Source of the DNA: Microlunatus soli
GTDB taxonomy: Bacteria > Actinomycetota > Actinomycetes > Propionibacteriales > Propionibacteriaceae
Direction: 5' to 3'
NCBI RefSeq assembly: GCF_900105385.1
Contig: NZ_LT629772.1
Span: 6,572,001 to 6,636,000 of the forward strand
DNA length: 64,000 nt
The notes below the pieces were generated by a model. That model worked only from the letters and a program-made list of their open reading frames with translations, was not told where the DNA came from and searched no databases. A program made the position numbers and the translations under genes. How positions within the stretch are numbered: the stretch's first letter is position 1; every line of letters begins with the position of its first letter. Of the stretch, positions 36,383 through 48,553 are shown piece after piece.

Positions 36383-38500
36383 ATGGACGCTTCCCAGATC
36401 ACACGTCGGAGCTTTTTGTACGGCTCCGCGCTGGTAGCCGGTACTGCGGCACTCGCTGCCTGCAGTTCCGGCGACAATTCACCCGGGGGCAACAGCGGCG
36501 ACGGCGGCGGCGCATCTGGGGCGAAGGGGTCAGAGACCAAGGCACTTCCCAAGCCGGGCAAGTTCCAACAGGCGCCGACGGTGGACAAGAGTCTGCCGGC
36601 TGTTGAGGAACGACTCCCGGAAAATCCGTACGTCATTCCGCACCGCTGGGTCAAGGCCGGCAAGTACGGCGGCAAGCTGAACATGAACACGTTCTCCACC
36701 CAGGGCGCGGTCAAGGCCGACTCGGACCGCAACTTCTTCTACGGGCATTCCCCGTTGCGGTGGCTCAACGACGGCAAGGACATCGGTCCCGGCATCGTCG
36801 AGAAGTGGGAGTCCAACGACGACGCCTCGGAGTGGACCTTCCACTTCCGCAAGGGCTTGAAATGGTCGGACGGCAAGGACTTCAGCACCGACAACATCAT
36901 GTTCTGGTGGGACAACTTCATCATCGACCAGAAGATGGCCCAGACTCCGCCGGACGAAGCACGCTCCGGCAAGGGCACGCTGGCCAAGTTCAAACCGGTC
37001 GACGAGTACACCCTGACGATGACCTTCGACGCCCCGGCACCGCTGACCGCGGACCGGATGGCGATGTGGGTCAACGGCAACATCGGGAAGAATGGCCCGA
37101 TCTGGGTGATGCCGAGCCATTATCTGAAGCAGTTCCACCCGAAGTACAACAAGAAGGTCAAGGCCGACTGGGACACCGTCGGTGGCCTGATGGAACAGAA
37201 GGCCGACTGGCACCGCAACCCGGACTGCCCGACGCTGACCGGCTACAAGTGCAAGACCTTCGACTCCAACAAGGGCGTCGTGCTGGAGCGCAACCCGTAC
37301 TACTGGTGCGTGATGCCCAACGGCGACCAGCTGCCCTACATCGACGAGATCCAGATCAGCATCGTCACCGACCCCGAGGCCGGCAAGCTGCAGGTCCAGC
37401 AGGGCTCGGTCGATGTCTGCCACGGCAACTACAACCAGGTGTTCCTGGGTGATGTCCAGGGCATCCGGGACAGCGCCGCCAAGGCCAACACCGAGGTCAC
37501 CCTGTGGGACAGCGGATCGGGCACCGGGTCGATCTTCTTCTTCAACTACGACTACCCCGACGACGACCTGCGCAAGCTGATCCGGGAGCCGAAGTTCCGG
37601 CAGGCCATCTCACACGCCTTCAACCGGGAGGCGGTCCGCAAGTCGGTCTACTTCAACACCGGCGAGCCGACGACCGGCACCCTCAGCCCGAAGGCGATCG
37701 AGTACACCGTCAACGACACCGGCAAGCAGGCCTACAAGAGCTGGCGCGACGCCTATGTGGAGCACAACCCGGACAAGGCCAAGAAGATGCTCGACGAGCT
37801 CGGCCTGAAGGAAGGCAGTGACGGCGTCCGGAAGCTGCCCAACGGCAAACCGCTCAAGCTGCGGCTGGATTACCAGGCCGATGAGTCCAACGAGCACAAG
37901 ACCAAGGACAACCAGCTGGTTTCGGACCTGAAGGCCGTCGGTCTGACGATGGAATTGAACCCGATCCCACCACAGACCTACGACGATCAGTGGAAGACCG
38001 GCAAGCTGATGGCGCACAGCAACTGGGAGGTCGGCGACGGGCCCAACCACCTGGTCTACCCGCAGTGGCTGGTGCCGATCGAGTACACCCGCTACTGCCC
38101 GCTGGAAGGCCAGTGGTACCAGCAGCTCGGCACCAAGACCGCCGGCACCGAGGAAGATGTCGATCCCTGGAAGCGGCACCCACCGCGGATGGAGCCGGAG
38201 CAGGATGGCCCGATCAGGAAGCTGTGGGACATCTACGACAAGTCCAAGGTCGAGCCGGACGAGATGAAGCGGTACCAGCAGGTCTGGGACATGATCAAGA
38301 TCCACATCTCCGACGGTCCGTTCTTCATGGGATCGGTGGCCAACTACCCGCAGGTCGAGGTGATCAAGAAGGATCTGCGAAACTTCCCGCGCAAGGAGAA
38401 CCTTGCCCAGGGCGGCATGGTCAACCCGTGGATCCACCCGACCCCGGCGGTCTACGACACCGAGACCTGGTACTGGGAGGATCCGACCAAGCACGAGTAA
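36383..38500 (+). CDS. Peptide/nickel-type ABC transporter substrate-binding protein (family 5), Tat lipoprotein
   Basis: A 705-aa extracellular binding protein. The N-terminus combines a twin-arginine motif (TRRSFLYGSAL) with lipobox LAAC (Cys28), so it is probably exported folded and lipid-anchored. Family-5 features include WTFHFRKGLKWSDGKDFSTDNIMFWWDNF, VVLERNPYYWCV, KFRQAISHAFNREAVRKSVYFNTGEP and the C-terminal ligand-domain region. It is longer than typical DppA (~530 aa). It heads an operon with two permeases and two ATPases; the ligand is probably an oligopeptide or oligosaccharide. Confidence 0.95.
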   Translation: MDASQITRRSFLYGSALVAGTAALAACSSGDNSPGGNSGDGGGASGAKGSETKALPKPGKFQQAPTVDKSLPAVEERLPENPYVIPHRWVKAGKYGGKLNMNTFSTQGAVKADSDRNFFYGHSPLRWLNDGKDIGPGIVEKWESNDDASEWTFHFRKGLKWSDGKDFSTDNIMFWWDNFIIDQKMAQTPPDEARSGKGTLAKFKPVDEYTLTMTFDAPAPLTADRMAMWVNGNIGKNGPIWVMPSHYLKQFHPKYNKKVKADWDTVGGLMEQKADWHRNPDCPTLTGYKCKTFDSNKGVVLERNPYYWCVMPNGDQLPYIDEIQISIVTDPEAGKLQVQQGSVDVCHGNYNQVFLGDVQGIRDSAAKANTEVTLWDSGSGTGSIFFFNYDYPDDDLRKLIREPKFRQAISHAFNREAVRKSVYFNTGEPTTGTLSPKAIEYTVNDTGKQAYKSWRDAYVEHNPDKAKKMLDELGLKEGSDGVRKLPNGKPLKLRLDYQADESNEHKTKDNQLVSDLKAVGLTMELNPIPPQTYDDQWKTGKLMAHSNWEVGDGPNHLVYPQWLVPIEYTRYCPLEGQWYQQLGTKTAGTEEDVDPWKRHPPRMEPEQDGPIRKLWDIYDKSKVEPDEMKRYQQVWDMIKIHISDGPFFMGSVANYPQVEVIKKDLRNFPRKENLAQGGMVNPWIHPTPAVYDTETWYWEDPTKHE

Positions 38501-38566
38501 CCCTTCCCAGCAAGAAGATTCCGTCAGTACGCTCAACAAGGTCAGTAACGAGGGAGGGCCTACCCC

Positions 38567-39553
38567 GTGCTCGTTTTCGTCGCCCGGCGGTTGCTGTATG
38601 CCGTCATCACGATCGTCGCCGTGTCGCTCGTCGCCTTCTTCATCATCGAGTTGGCGCCGGGCTCGGCACTCACCCAGGAGATCTCCCGGCTCCGGGCACA
38701 AGGAAACATCGTGTCCACCGAGCAGGTCGCCGCTCTGGAGGAGCAGTACGGCATCAACGATCCGTGGATCGTCAAATACGCCAAGTGGGCCGGCGGCATG
38801 CTGCACGGCGACTTCGGCCAGTCGTTCCTGTATCGGCAGCCGGTGGGTGATCTGATCTGGAGCCGGCTGGCGTTGTCGTTCAGCCTGGCGCTGGGCGCGA
38901 TCATCGTCGCCTGGGCGATCGCCATCCCGGTCGGCGTCTACTCCGCGACCCATCGCTACACGGTGCCGGACTACATCATCACGGTGATCCAGTTCGTCGG
39001 CGTGGCGATCCCGGAGTTCCTGTTGGCGTTGGCGGTGATGACCGCAGCGTCGAAATGGTTCGGGATCGACGTCGGAGGGTTGAACTCCAACGAGTTCAGA
39101 AACGCTCCGTGGAGTCTGGACAGATTCGTCGACATGCTCGGGCACCTGTGGTTACCACTGGTGGTGATCGCGGTCGGCAGTACGGCCTGGCTGACCCGCG
39201 TGATGCGGGCGAACCTGTTCGACGTGCTCGGCCAGCAGTACGTGCAGACCGCGCGTGCCAAGGGTGTTGCCGAACGCAAGGTGATCTGGAAGCACGCGGT
39301 CCGCAATGCGCTGCACCCGTTGGTGATGACGTTCGGTTCGACCCTGTCGGTGTTGATCTCCGGTGAGGCGATCATCTCGATCGTCTTCGCCCTGCCCACC
39401 ACCGGCCAGGCCTTGATCGAGACCTTGATCAGTAAGGACACCTATGTCGCGGCGACCTTGCTGTTGTTCCTGTCGATGCTGTTGGTGATCGGCAACCTGA
39501 TCTCCGACATCCTGCTCGCCTGGATCGATCCACGCGTCAAGGCCGCGGACTGA
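38567..39553 (+). CDS. ABC transporter permease, DppB/OppB type
   Basis: A 328-aa inner-membrane permease, GTG start after a GAGGGAGG ribosome site. It opens with VFVARRLLYAVITIVAVSLVAFFIIELAPG, has the QYGINDPWIVKYAKW loop, and the permease loop RVMRANLFDVLGQQYVQTARAKG with a KHAVRNALHPLV segment, as in DppB. Six membrane segments. It directly follows the binding protein and is 12 bp from the next permease. Confidence 0.95.
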   Translation: MLVFVARRLLYAVITIVAVSLVAFFIIELAPGSALTQEISRLRAQGNIVSTEQVAALEEQYGINDPWIVKYAKWAGGMLHGDFGQSFLYRQPVGDLIWSRLALSFSLALGAIIVAWAIAIPVGVYSATHRYTVPDYIITVIQFVGVAIPEFLLALAVMTAASKWFGIDVGGLNSNEFRNAPWSLDRFVDMLGHLWLPLVVIAVGSTAWLTRVMRANLFDVLGQQYVQTARAKGVAERKVIWKHAVRNALHPLVMTFGSTLSVLISGEAIISIVFALPTTGQALIETLISKDTYVAATLLLFLSMLLVIGNLISDILLAWIDPRVKAAD

Positions 39554-39565
39554 GGAGCCCCTGAG

Positions 39566-40693
39566 ATGACTACAGCTATCGCACCGGCTCCCGAATCCGA
39601 ACACGAGCCGACCCCGACCAAGATCGACGAGCCGAGCAAGGTCGGCGAGATTCCGCAGTGGAAGCTGATGCTGCTGCGGTTCCGGCGCAGCAAGCTGGCC
39701 GTTGCCAGCGTGGTGGTGTTGATCTTCCTGTACCTGGCGGCGATCTTCGCCCCGTTCCTGTCGCCGAACGACCCCGCATCGGTGAACCAGGACTTCAAGT
39801 ACGCCAAGCCGAGTCAGCTCACCCTGAACGGTGGTCCGGGCATGTGCCGGGTCACCCAGGAAGTCGACCCGATCAACATCAAGACGGTCTACAAGACCGA
39901 CTGCAACAACGCGATCCCGATCCACTTCTTCGGCAAGGGTTTCGAATACAAGGTGCTCGGCATCATCCCGACCGACCGGCACCTGATGACGGTCGACGAG
40001 GGACGGTTGCTGCTGTTCGGCGCCGACAGCAACGGCCGGGACATCTTCAGCCGGACCATCTACGGCGCCCGGGTCTCGATGACCATCGGTCTGCTCGGCG
40101 TAGCGATCGCGACCATCCTCGGCGTGATCATCGGCACCATCTCCGGCTATGCCGGAGGACGGACCGACAACGTCATCCAGCGTTTCATCGAAGTCATCAT
40201 GTCGATCCCGACCCTGCCGTTGTGGGCGACGATGGCGGCGGTGATGCCTCAAGACCTGTCGGTGACCAACCGGTACTTCCTGATGACGATCATCTTGTCG
40301 TTGGTCACCTGGACCGGCCTGGCCAGACAGATGCGCGGCAAGGTGATGGCCTACAGCGCATCGGATTATGTGGCGGCGGCACGATCCGCAGGCTCGTCCC
40401 ACATGCGGATCATCACCACCCACCTGGTCCCCAACGCCACCAGTCACATCGTGGCGGTGTCGATGCTCCAGGTGCCGGCGACCATCCTGGCCGAGACGTC
40501 GCTGTCCTTCCTCGGCATCGGCATGCTCGACCCGGCGATCAGCTGGGGTGTGCTGCTCCGTGATGCATCCAAGCTGGACGTCCTCCAGCAGTACCCCTGG
40601 ATCCTGATCCCCGGCCTGGCCGTGATCTTGACGATCACCTGCTTCCAGCTGCTGGGTGACGGCATCCGCGATGCGGTCGACCCGTACAGCTGA
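39566..40693 (+). CDS. ABC transporter permease, DppC/OppC type
   Basis: A 375-aa permease with a 50-residue hydrophilic N-terminus, FRRSKLAVASVVVLIFLYLAAIFAPFL, an external insert containing two Cys (GMCRVTQE, KTDCNNAIP) before the transport core, then GRDIFSRTIYGARVSMTIG and the loop MRGKVMAYSASDYVAAARSAG with HLVPNA. It ends DGIRDAVDPYS, the standard OppC tail. The insert of about 60 residues between the first two helices also occurs in other long OppC proteins. Confidence 0.95.
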   Translation: MTTAIAPAPESEHEPTPTKIDEPSKVGEIPQWKLMLLRFRRSKLAVASVVVLIFLYLAAIFAPFLSPNDPASVNQDFKYAKPSQLTLNGGPGMCRVTQEVDPINIKTVYKTDCNNAIPIHFFGKGFEYKVLGIIPTDRHLMTVDEGRLLLFGADSNGRDIFSRTIYGARVSMTIGLLGVAIATILGVIIGTISGYAGGRTDNVIQRFIEVIMSIPTLPLWATMAAVMPQDLSVTNRYFLMTIILSLVTWTGLARQMRGKVMAYSASDYVAAARSAGSSHMRIITTHLVPNATSHIVAVSMLQVPATILAETSLSFLGIGMLDPAISWGVLLRDASKLDVLQQYPWILIPGLAVILTITCFQLLGDGIRDAVDPYS

Positions 40694-40751
40694 TCGTGCC
40701 GACATCACCAGCCCGACCAACGTTCACCATGATCATCAGAGGACGCCTGAC

Positions 40752-41936
40752 GTGACTACAGCTTCCACGGCAACGCCGGCCGCTCCTGCGACCGGCGACA
40801 CCGATTCGATCATCTCGGTCCGCGACCTCCAGGTCGAGTTCCCGTCAGCGCTCGGAGTCGTCCGGGCACTGAACGGGGTCAACTTCGAGATCCCGCGCGG
40901 CAAGGTGATCGGCATCGTCGGCGAGAGCGGCTGCGGCAAGAGTGTCACCGCTCGCGCCATCATGCAGATCATCGAGCACCCCGGGAAGATCACCGAGGGC
41001 ACCATCGAGTTCCACCGCCCCAAGGGCGAGTCGGCCTCGCAGATGCTCAGCGAGGTCTCCTCCGAGGTGGACGTCGCCAAGACCGACTCCGGCGGCATCG
41101 ACATCACCAAGCTCGGTCCGCGCAGCGACGCGATGCGGGCACTGCGCGGTGCGGAGATCGCGATGATCTTCCAGGAGCCGATGACCTCACTGAACCCGGT
41201 GTACACGGTCGGGTCGCAGATCGAGGAGGCGATCCTGCTGCACCAGACCTCGGACAAGCGGCAGGCCAAGGAACAGGCTGTCGACATGCTCCGCCAGGTC
41301 GGCATGCCCAATCCGGAACGGATCGCGGACTCCTATCCGCACGAGTTGTCCGGCGGCATGCGGCAGCGCGCGATGATCGCGATGGCGTTGTCCTGCCACC
41401 CGGCGCTGTTGATCGCCGACGAGCCGACCACCGCGTTGGACGTCACCACCGAGGCACAGATCCTGGCATTGATGCGCAAGCTGAAGGCCGAGATCGGGAT
41501 GTCGATCATGTTCATCACCCACAACATGGGCGTCGTGGCGCAGCTCTGCGACGAGGTGATCGTGATGTATCTCGGCCGGGTCGTCGAACGTGCCTCGGTG
41601 GACGACATCTTCTACGCACCGAAGCATCCCTACACCCGTTCGCTGTTGCGATCGATCCCCCGGATCGGCTCGGCAGAGCATTCCAAGCTGGAAACGATCA
41701 AGGGCTCGATCCCCGACCCGTACAGCCGGGTCTCGGGGTGCACCTTCCACCCGCGCTGCCCCGACTTCATGCCGGGCGTCTGCGACACGGTGATCCCGGA
41801 GGAGACCCTGCTGGCCGGACCGACCACGCACGGCGTCCGCTGCCACCTGTACGACGACGAGGTCGGATCGACGAAGGCGTCGTCATCCGACGGTGCGACC
41901 GATCAGCCGACCAGCGCGTCGAGGACGGAGGCCTGA
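40752..41936 (+). CDS. ABC transporter ATPase, DppD/OppD type
   Basis: A 394-aa ATP-binding subunit using the GTG at 40752. Walker A GESGCGKS at ~57-64, a 35-residue insert before the Q-loop ([14 protein letters not shown]), signature [12 protein letters not shown], Walker [13 protein letters not shown] and the H-loop FITHNMGV. The C-terminal oligopeptide-transporter domain has [14 protein letters not shown]. It pairs with the next ATPase; one energises each half of the transporter. Confidence 0.95.
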   Translation: MTTASTATPAAPATGDTDSIISVRDLQVEFPSALGVVRALNGVNFEIPRGKVIGIVGESGCGKSVTARAIMQIIEHPGKITEGTIEFHRPKGESASQMLSEVSSEVDVAKTDSGGIDITKLGPRSDAMRALRGAEIAMIFQEPMTSLNPVYTVGSQIEEAILLHQTSDKRQAKEQAVDMLRQVGMPNPERIADSYPHELSGGMRQRAMIAMALSCHPALLIADEPTTALDVTTEAQILALMRKLKAEIGMSIMFITHNMGVVAQLCDEVIVMYLGRVVERASVDDIFYAPKHPYTRSLLRSIPRIGSAEHSKLETIKGSIPDPYSRVSGCTFHPRCPDFMPGVCDTVIPEETLLAGPTTHGVRCHLYDDEVGSTKASSSDGATDQPTSASRTEA

Positions 41937-41937
41937 G

Positions 41938-43104
41938 ATGACCGACACGGCAACCGAAGCCAAGCACGTCGACTCCGAGATCGGCGCCCCGCTGCTGGAG
42001 GTCACCGGACTCAAGCAGCATTTCCCGATCAAGGGCGGCGTGCTGCGCCGGACGGTCGGCGCGGTCAAGGCCGTCGACGGCGTCGACCTGACGGTGAAAC
42101 GCGGCGAGACCCTGGCCATCGTCGGCGAGTCCGGCTGCGGCAAGAGCACCACCGGCCGAGCGATCCTGCGGCTGTTGCAGCCCACCGACGGCGAGGTCGT
42201 CTTCCATCACCCAGAGCTCGGCGCGGTCAATGTCGAGTCTGCCGACAACAAGACGATGGAACAGATCCGTCCGCGGATGCAGATCATCTTCCAAGATCCG
42301 TTCGCCTCGCTGGACGCCCGGATGACCGTCGGCCGGGTGATCGCCGAACCGTTGGTGATCAACAAGGTGCTGAAGGGCCAGGCCCTGCGGGACCGGGTTG
42401 CCGAGCTGCTGACCATGGTCGGCCTCCGCCCCGAGCATGCCAGCCGCTATCCGCACGCCTTCTCCGGTGGCCAGCGGCAGCGGATCGGGATCGCCCGGGC
42501 GATCGCGCTCGATCCGGACCTGATCATCTGCGACGAGGCGGTGTCGGCCTTGGACGTGTCGGTGCAGGCCCAGGTGATCAACCTGCTGGAGGACCTGCAG
42601 GACCGGTTGCACCTGACCTACGTCTTCATCTCCCACGACCTGTCGGTGGTGGAGCACATTTCCGACCGGGTGGCGGTGATGTACGTCGGCCGGGTGGTCG
42701 AGATCGGCAACACCGAGGACCTGTTCTACAACCCGAAGCATCCCTACACCGAGGCGTTGTTGTCGGCGCTGCCGCAGCCGGATCCGCGGAGCCGTACCGA
42801 GATCGTGCCACTGACCGGTGACGTGCCCAGCCCGGCCAACCCCCCGTCGGGCTGCTACTTCCACACCCGCTGTCCCTACGCCAAGGACATCTGTTCGACC
42901 GATACGCCACCGCTGCAGGAGATCGCCGGCGGCAACGGCCGCAAGGTCGCCTGCCACTTCGCCGAGGAACTCCAGCTCAACGGAGCCGTGGTGCCGTCCC
43001 CGGAGGCGGTTCCCGATGCGTCCAGCGGCACCGCGGAGAACGCCTCCGACAACGACACGGACAACGACACCGATACCGACACGAGCAAGGCAGCAGCACG
43101 ATGA
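41938..43104 (+). CDS. ABC transporter ATPase, DppF/OppF type
   Basis: A 388-aa partner ATPase, ATG at 41938 one base after the previous stop and preceded by GGAGG. Walker [10 protein letters not shown]-loop [13 protein letters not shown], signature [14 protein letters not shown], Walker [13 protein letters not shown] (Ala in place of the common Pro) and [12 protein letters not shown]. The C-terminal domain contains [12 protein letters not shown] followed by a low-complexity Asp/Asn/Thr tail. The last codons overlap the next ORF by 4 bp, so that ORF belongs to the operon. Confidence 0.95.
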   Translation: MTDTATEAKHVDSEIGAPLLEVTGLKQHFPIKGGVLRRTVGAVKAVDGVDLTVKRGETLAIVGESGCGKSTTGRAILRLLQPTDGEVVFHHPELGAVNVESADNKTMEQIRPRMQIIFQDPFASLDARMTVGRVIAEPLVINKVLKGQALRDRVAELLTMVGLRPEHASRYPHAFSGGQRQRIGIARAIALDPDLIICDEAVSALDVSVQAQVINLLEDLQDRLHLTYVFISHDLSVVEHISDRVAVMYVGRVVEIGNTEDLFYNPKHPYTEALLSALPQPDPRSRTEIVPLTGDVPSPANPPSGCYFHTRCPYAKDICSTDTPPLQEIAGGNGRKVACHFAEELQLNGAVVPSPEAVPDASSGTAENASDNDTDNDTDTDTSKAAAR

Positions 43105-43667
43105 ACGACGTCAAGTCGCGGACCGGTCGACCCCAGTTCACCGGTGTCACCACCTTCTCCGACCCCCAGGGCCGCTATGAGTTCCGGCATCCGTGGGGGT
43201 GGGAACGCTCCGATCTGGAGGACGATCGGGACGGTGTGATCGTCCGCCCCGAGATCGACGACGAGGCGACATACTTCGCGGTCTGGGTGACCGAACTGGA
43301 GTTGAGTGTCGTTGCCGAGGATCTGCCGGATCTCCGGGACGGTCTGGACGACGGGCTCGCCCAGCTGCCTGATCTGGTGGTCGAGAACGCGGTGGAGAAC
43401 ACCTACAACAACATCGTCAAGCTGGAACGGACGATCACCTTCACCGAGGACGGCCAGACCCGCAAGCGGCGGCTGTGGGCCTTGTACGCCGACCGCTGGC
43501 AGTACCTGGTCGCCTATCAGGGTTCGACGGTCGAGGAGTTCCACTACTGGCTGCCGATGGGCAACTACTGCTACACCGCGTTCCAGCTGCCGCAGGCGCT
43601 GTGGTTCGCCACCGACCCGAGTGTCAACGACAAGCCGCCGGCCGAGGAACCTCAGCTCGAGCTGTAA
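43101..43667 (+). CDS. Small hypothetical protein terminal to the ABC operon (PsbP/LpqN-like fold?)
   Basis: A 188-aa soluble protein overlapping the dppF-like gene by 4 bp (ATGA), so it is translationally coupled. [24 protein letters not shown] followed by acidic beta-rich sequence and [30 protein letters not shown] resemble the PsbP/DcrB/LpqN-like fold, in which small proteins open with a P-x-G-F/W-x-x stretch. There is no signal peptide, unlike LpqN lipoproteins, so it would act inside the cell. Its link with a peptide importer suggests a role with that transporter; this is inference. Confidence 0.75.
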   Translation: MNDVKSRTGRPQFTGVTTFSDPQGRYEFRHPWGWERSDLEDDRDGVIVRPEIDDEATYFAVWVTELELSVVAEDLPDLRDGLDDGLAQLPDLVVENAVENTYNNIVKLERTITFTEDGQTRKRRLWALYADRWQYLVAYQGSTVEEFHYWLPMGNYCYTAFQLPQALWFATDPSVNDKPPAEEPQLEL

Positions 43668-43700
43668 CGGTTCGACCGGCGGAGCACTAACGTTGGTGCC

Positions 43701-43982
43701 ATGAGCCGGACACTGGATACAGCAGAGATCACCCGGCAGTTGCAGGATCTGCCGGACTGGAAGGCCGACGGCGACCAGATCGCCGCCGACTTCACCTTCG
43801 ACGACTTCGGTGCCGCGATGGTCTTCGTGAACCGCGTCGCCGAGATGGCCGAGGAGGAGAACCACCACCCCGACATCGACATCCGCTGGAACAAGGTCCA
43901 TCTGGTCCTGACCAGTCACGATGCCGGCGGTCTCACCCAGCGCGACATCGAGATGGCGCACCGGATCAGCCGCGGCGAGTAG
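43701..43982 (+). CDS. 4a-hydroxytetrahydrobiopterin dehydratase (PCD)
   Basis: A 93-aa single-domain protein matching pterin-4a-carbinolamine dehydratase: LPDWKADGDQIAADFTFDDF, then VAEMAEEENHHPDIDIRWNKV with the catalytic His pair, and LTSHDAGGLTQRDIEMAHRI. The family recycles the pterin cofactor of aromatic hydroxylases and also has a moonlighting role in DNA binding in animals. No aromatic hydroxylase is encoded nearby. Confidence 0.95.
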   Translation: MSRTLDTAEITRQLQDLPDWKADGDQIAADFTFDDFGAAMVFVNRVAEMAEEENHHPDIDIRWNKVHLVLTSHDAGGLTQRDIEMAHRISRGE

Positions 43983-44023
43983 TCGCTCCTGGTCTCGACC
44001 GCTCGGATCTCGATCACCGGGCG

Positions 44024-44578
44024 TCAGTCGGCGAAGGTGACCTCGTCGGTCGTCGCGACTGCAGCGGTACGTCCCGGTGCGGCGTGATTGCCCCAGTACA
44101 GGTTGGTGTGCGCGATCACCGCCTCCGGTGGCGGAGCGCCCCACGCGGACAGATCCTCGGTGGTGTGGGCGTCACCGACCAGGGTGACGTCGTAGCCGCG
44201 GACCATCGCGCCGTGGATCGTGGACCGGATGCACTCGTCGGTCTGTGCTCCGACCACCACCAGATGTCCGCTGCCGGCCGCCGCCAGGACCTCCTCCAGA
44301 TCGGTGTCCTCGAAGGCGTCGGCATAGTGCTTGTGCACCAAGGCTTCCGGGGCATCCCGGGACAACTCCGGCGCCAATTGCCACCCGGCACTGTCCTTCG
44401 GCAGCTGATCGGAGAAATCCTGGACCCAGACCACCGGCACCCCACCGGCCCGAGCCCGACCGACCAGCGCCTTGATGTTGCCGACCACCCGATCCCGCTG
44501 GTACGTGCCCGCAACCACATCCCGCTGCACATCGATCACCACCAGAGCCGTCCCGCTCCGCCCAGCCAGCGTCGTCAT
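44024..44578 (-). CDS. Isochorismatase-family cysteine hydrolase
   Basis: A 184-aa hydrolase from the ATG at 44578, which follows GGAGG. The active-site triad is visible: Asp in ALVVIDVQRDVV, a Lys in VHKHYADAFEDTDLE, and Cys in VGAQTDECIRSTIHGA. Relatives include nicotinamidase and isochorismatase. Substrate unknown. It converges on the pterin dehydratase gene. Confidence 0.9.
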   Translation of the reverse strand: MTTLAGRSGTALVVIDVQRDVVAGTYQRDRVVGNIKALVGRARAGGVPVVWVQDFSDQLPKDSAGWQLAPELSRDAPEALVHKHYADAFEDTDLEEVLAAAGSGHLVVVGAQTDECIRSTIHGAMVRGYDVTLVGDAHTTEDLSAWGAPPPEAVIAHTNLYWGNHAAPGRTAAVATTDEVTFAD

Positions 44579-44971
44579 CGTCGCCTCCCCAGTTCCCCGG
44601 CTCGTCCATCGATCCAGTCCGCGAACCGTTGTCCGGACCGTTCGATTCCGCAGACCGTTCGATTCGCCCACGATCCTAGGTCACGACGCGCTCATCAAAT
44701 GGGGGCGAGCGGTTGCACGGCCGAGTGCCTCGGCGTGGCTGGAGAGGGAGAGCCGATGCCGACCCGTTGACGGCCGGACTACCGTCCGAAGCTCGTTCAT
44801 GATCACCGACACACCTCCACCGAATGTGAGCCGATGGCTGCGGATCTGGTCAAGGGACAGCCACCAGCTCACAATCCGACTCGACAAACTCAGGGATCGA
44901 GGGCGCAGATCCCCGTTACGTTGAGCTGTGCAGACCCACCCCAGTGCAGCGACACGGCGGCACCCGACCAA

Positions 44972-45082
44972 GCCGGGAGGTGGTGGCACCGAGTCCGGGT
45001 GTGGTGGGCGTAAAGCGTATTCCGGGTGAGCCTGCGAACCCGGAATCGCCTCGGGCGGGACTCGGTGCCACCACCTCCCGGC
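44972..45082. repeat. Long nested palindrome (25-bp perfect outer arms)
   Basis: Outer arms 44972-44996 and 45058-45082 pair perfectly over 25 bp. Inside lies a second perfect 9-bp stem, ATTCCGGGT/ACCCGGAAT (45019-45027 with 45038-45046). The right outer arm is part of the first unit of the tandem array, so the array grew from this palindrome. Confidence 0.8.
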
Positions 45083-45348
45083 GCCCACGGTGAGGTGGGG
45101 CAGCCTGTCACGCAACAAGCCTGCGAACCCGGAATCGCCTCGGGCGGGACTCGGTGCCACCACCTCCCGGCGCCCAAGGTGAGGTGGGGTCGCCTGTCAC
45201 GCAACTAGCCTGCGAACCCGGAATCGCCTCGGGCGGGACTCGGTGCCACCACCTCCCGGCGCCCAAGGTGAGGTGGGGTCGCCTGTCACGCAACAAGCCT
45301 GCGAACCCGGAATCGCCTCGGCGGGACTCGGTGCCACCACCTCCCGGC
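45030..45348. repeat. 89-bp tandem repeat array, about 3.6 copies
   Basis: Units start at 45030, 45119, 45208 and 45297, a constant 89-bp period; the last copy is truncated at ~45348 and has a 1-bp deletion. Copies differ at very few positions. Each contains a 7-bp stem CCACCTC/GAGGTGG. It sits 23 bp beyond the gcvP stop, so each unit could act as a terminator on the gcvP transcript. The near identity implies recent amplification. Confidence 0.85.
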
Positions 45349-45371
45349 CCCGGCAGAGTCCGGCCCGGAGC

Positions 45372-48269
<2,898 letters not shown>

Positions 48270-48385
48270 GTGGCCGGTCCTTGGTCGAGAGCGAGCTGTC
48301 GGTACGGCACCGGTGGTGCCCGAGCTCCCCTCTGTCACCTGCTGACCTCACGGCCAGGGCGGCTCCAGATAGCCGGTCGATACGC

Positions 48386-48468
48386 GGTCCGGGTGCCTGA
48401 GAGGTTCCGGGGAGTTGCCCCTTCGGCGCCATCCTCTGGCCGGAGCCAGGATGAACTCTCTCGCGTCG
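48386..48468 (-). promoter_or_regulatory. Glycine riboswitch (single aptamer) of gcvP
   Basis: On the minus strand the leader reads GCGAGAGAG, then GCGCCGAAGGGGCAACTCCCC, then CCTCTCAGGCACCCGGACC: the conserved blocks of the glycine aptamer in order and spacing. Only one aptamer is seen, ending about 117 nt before gcvP. Glycine binding would switch on the cleavage system. Confidence 0.9.
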
Positions 48469-48487
48469 ACTGCTGCGGCTGGCACCA

Positions 48488-48493
48488 ACTCTA
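48488..48493 (-). promoter_or_regulatory. Candidate -10 box of the gcvP transcript
   Basis: TAGAGT on the minus strand, placed so that transcription would begin just before the riboswitch. GATGTC 17 bp upstream is a weak -35. Confidence 0.35.
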
Positions 48494-48553
48494 GCCGACC
48501 GACCCCGTTCCCCTGACATCGACGCGGCCGCACCGCGCTCGCCGCGGTCGCGG

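Larger units (their letters stand above)
44579..45371. other. 793-bp non-coding region with palindromes and tandem array
   Basis: Between the hydrolase start and the gcvP stop no coding frame is convincing; open frames inside the array are repeats of the same short peptide. Contents: a degenerate short palindrome at ~44880, a long palindrome 44972-45082 and the 89-bp array 45030-45348. Confidence 0.7.

Noticed and set aside
44878-44900. Fifth copy of the short dispersed palindrome (CGACAAACTCAGGGATCGAGGG)
   Set aside because: Core resembles the family but the arms do not pair, so it is at best a degenerate remnant.
45030-45348. CRISPR array
   Set aside because: The whole 89-bp period is conserved with no variable spacers and no cas genes nearby.
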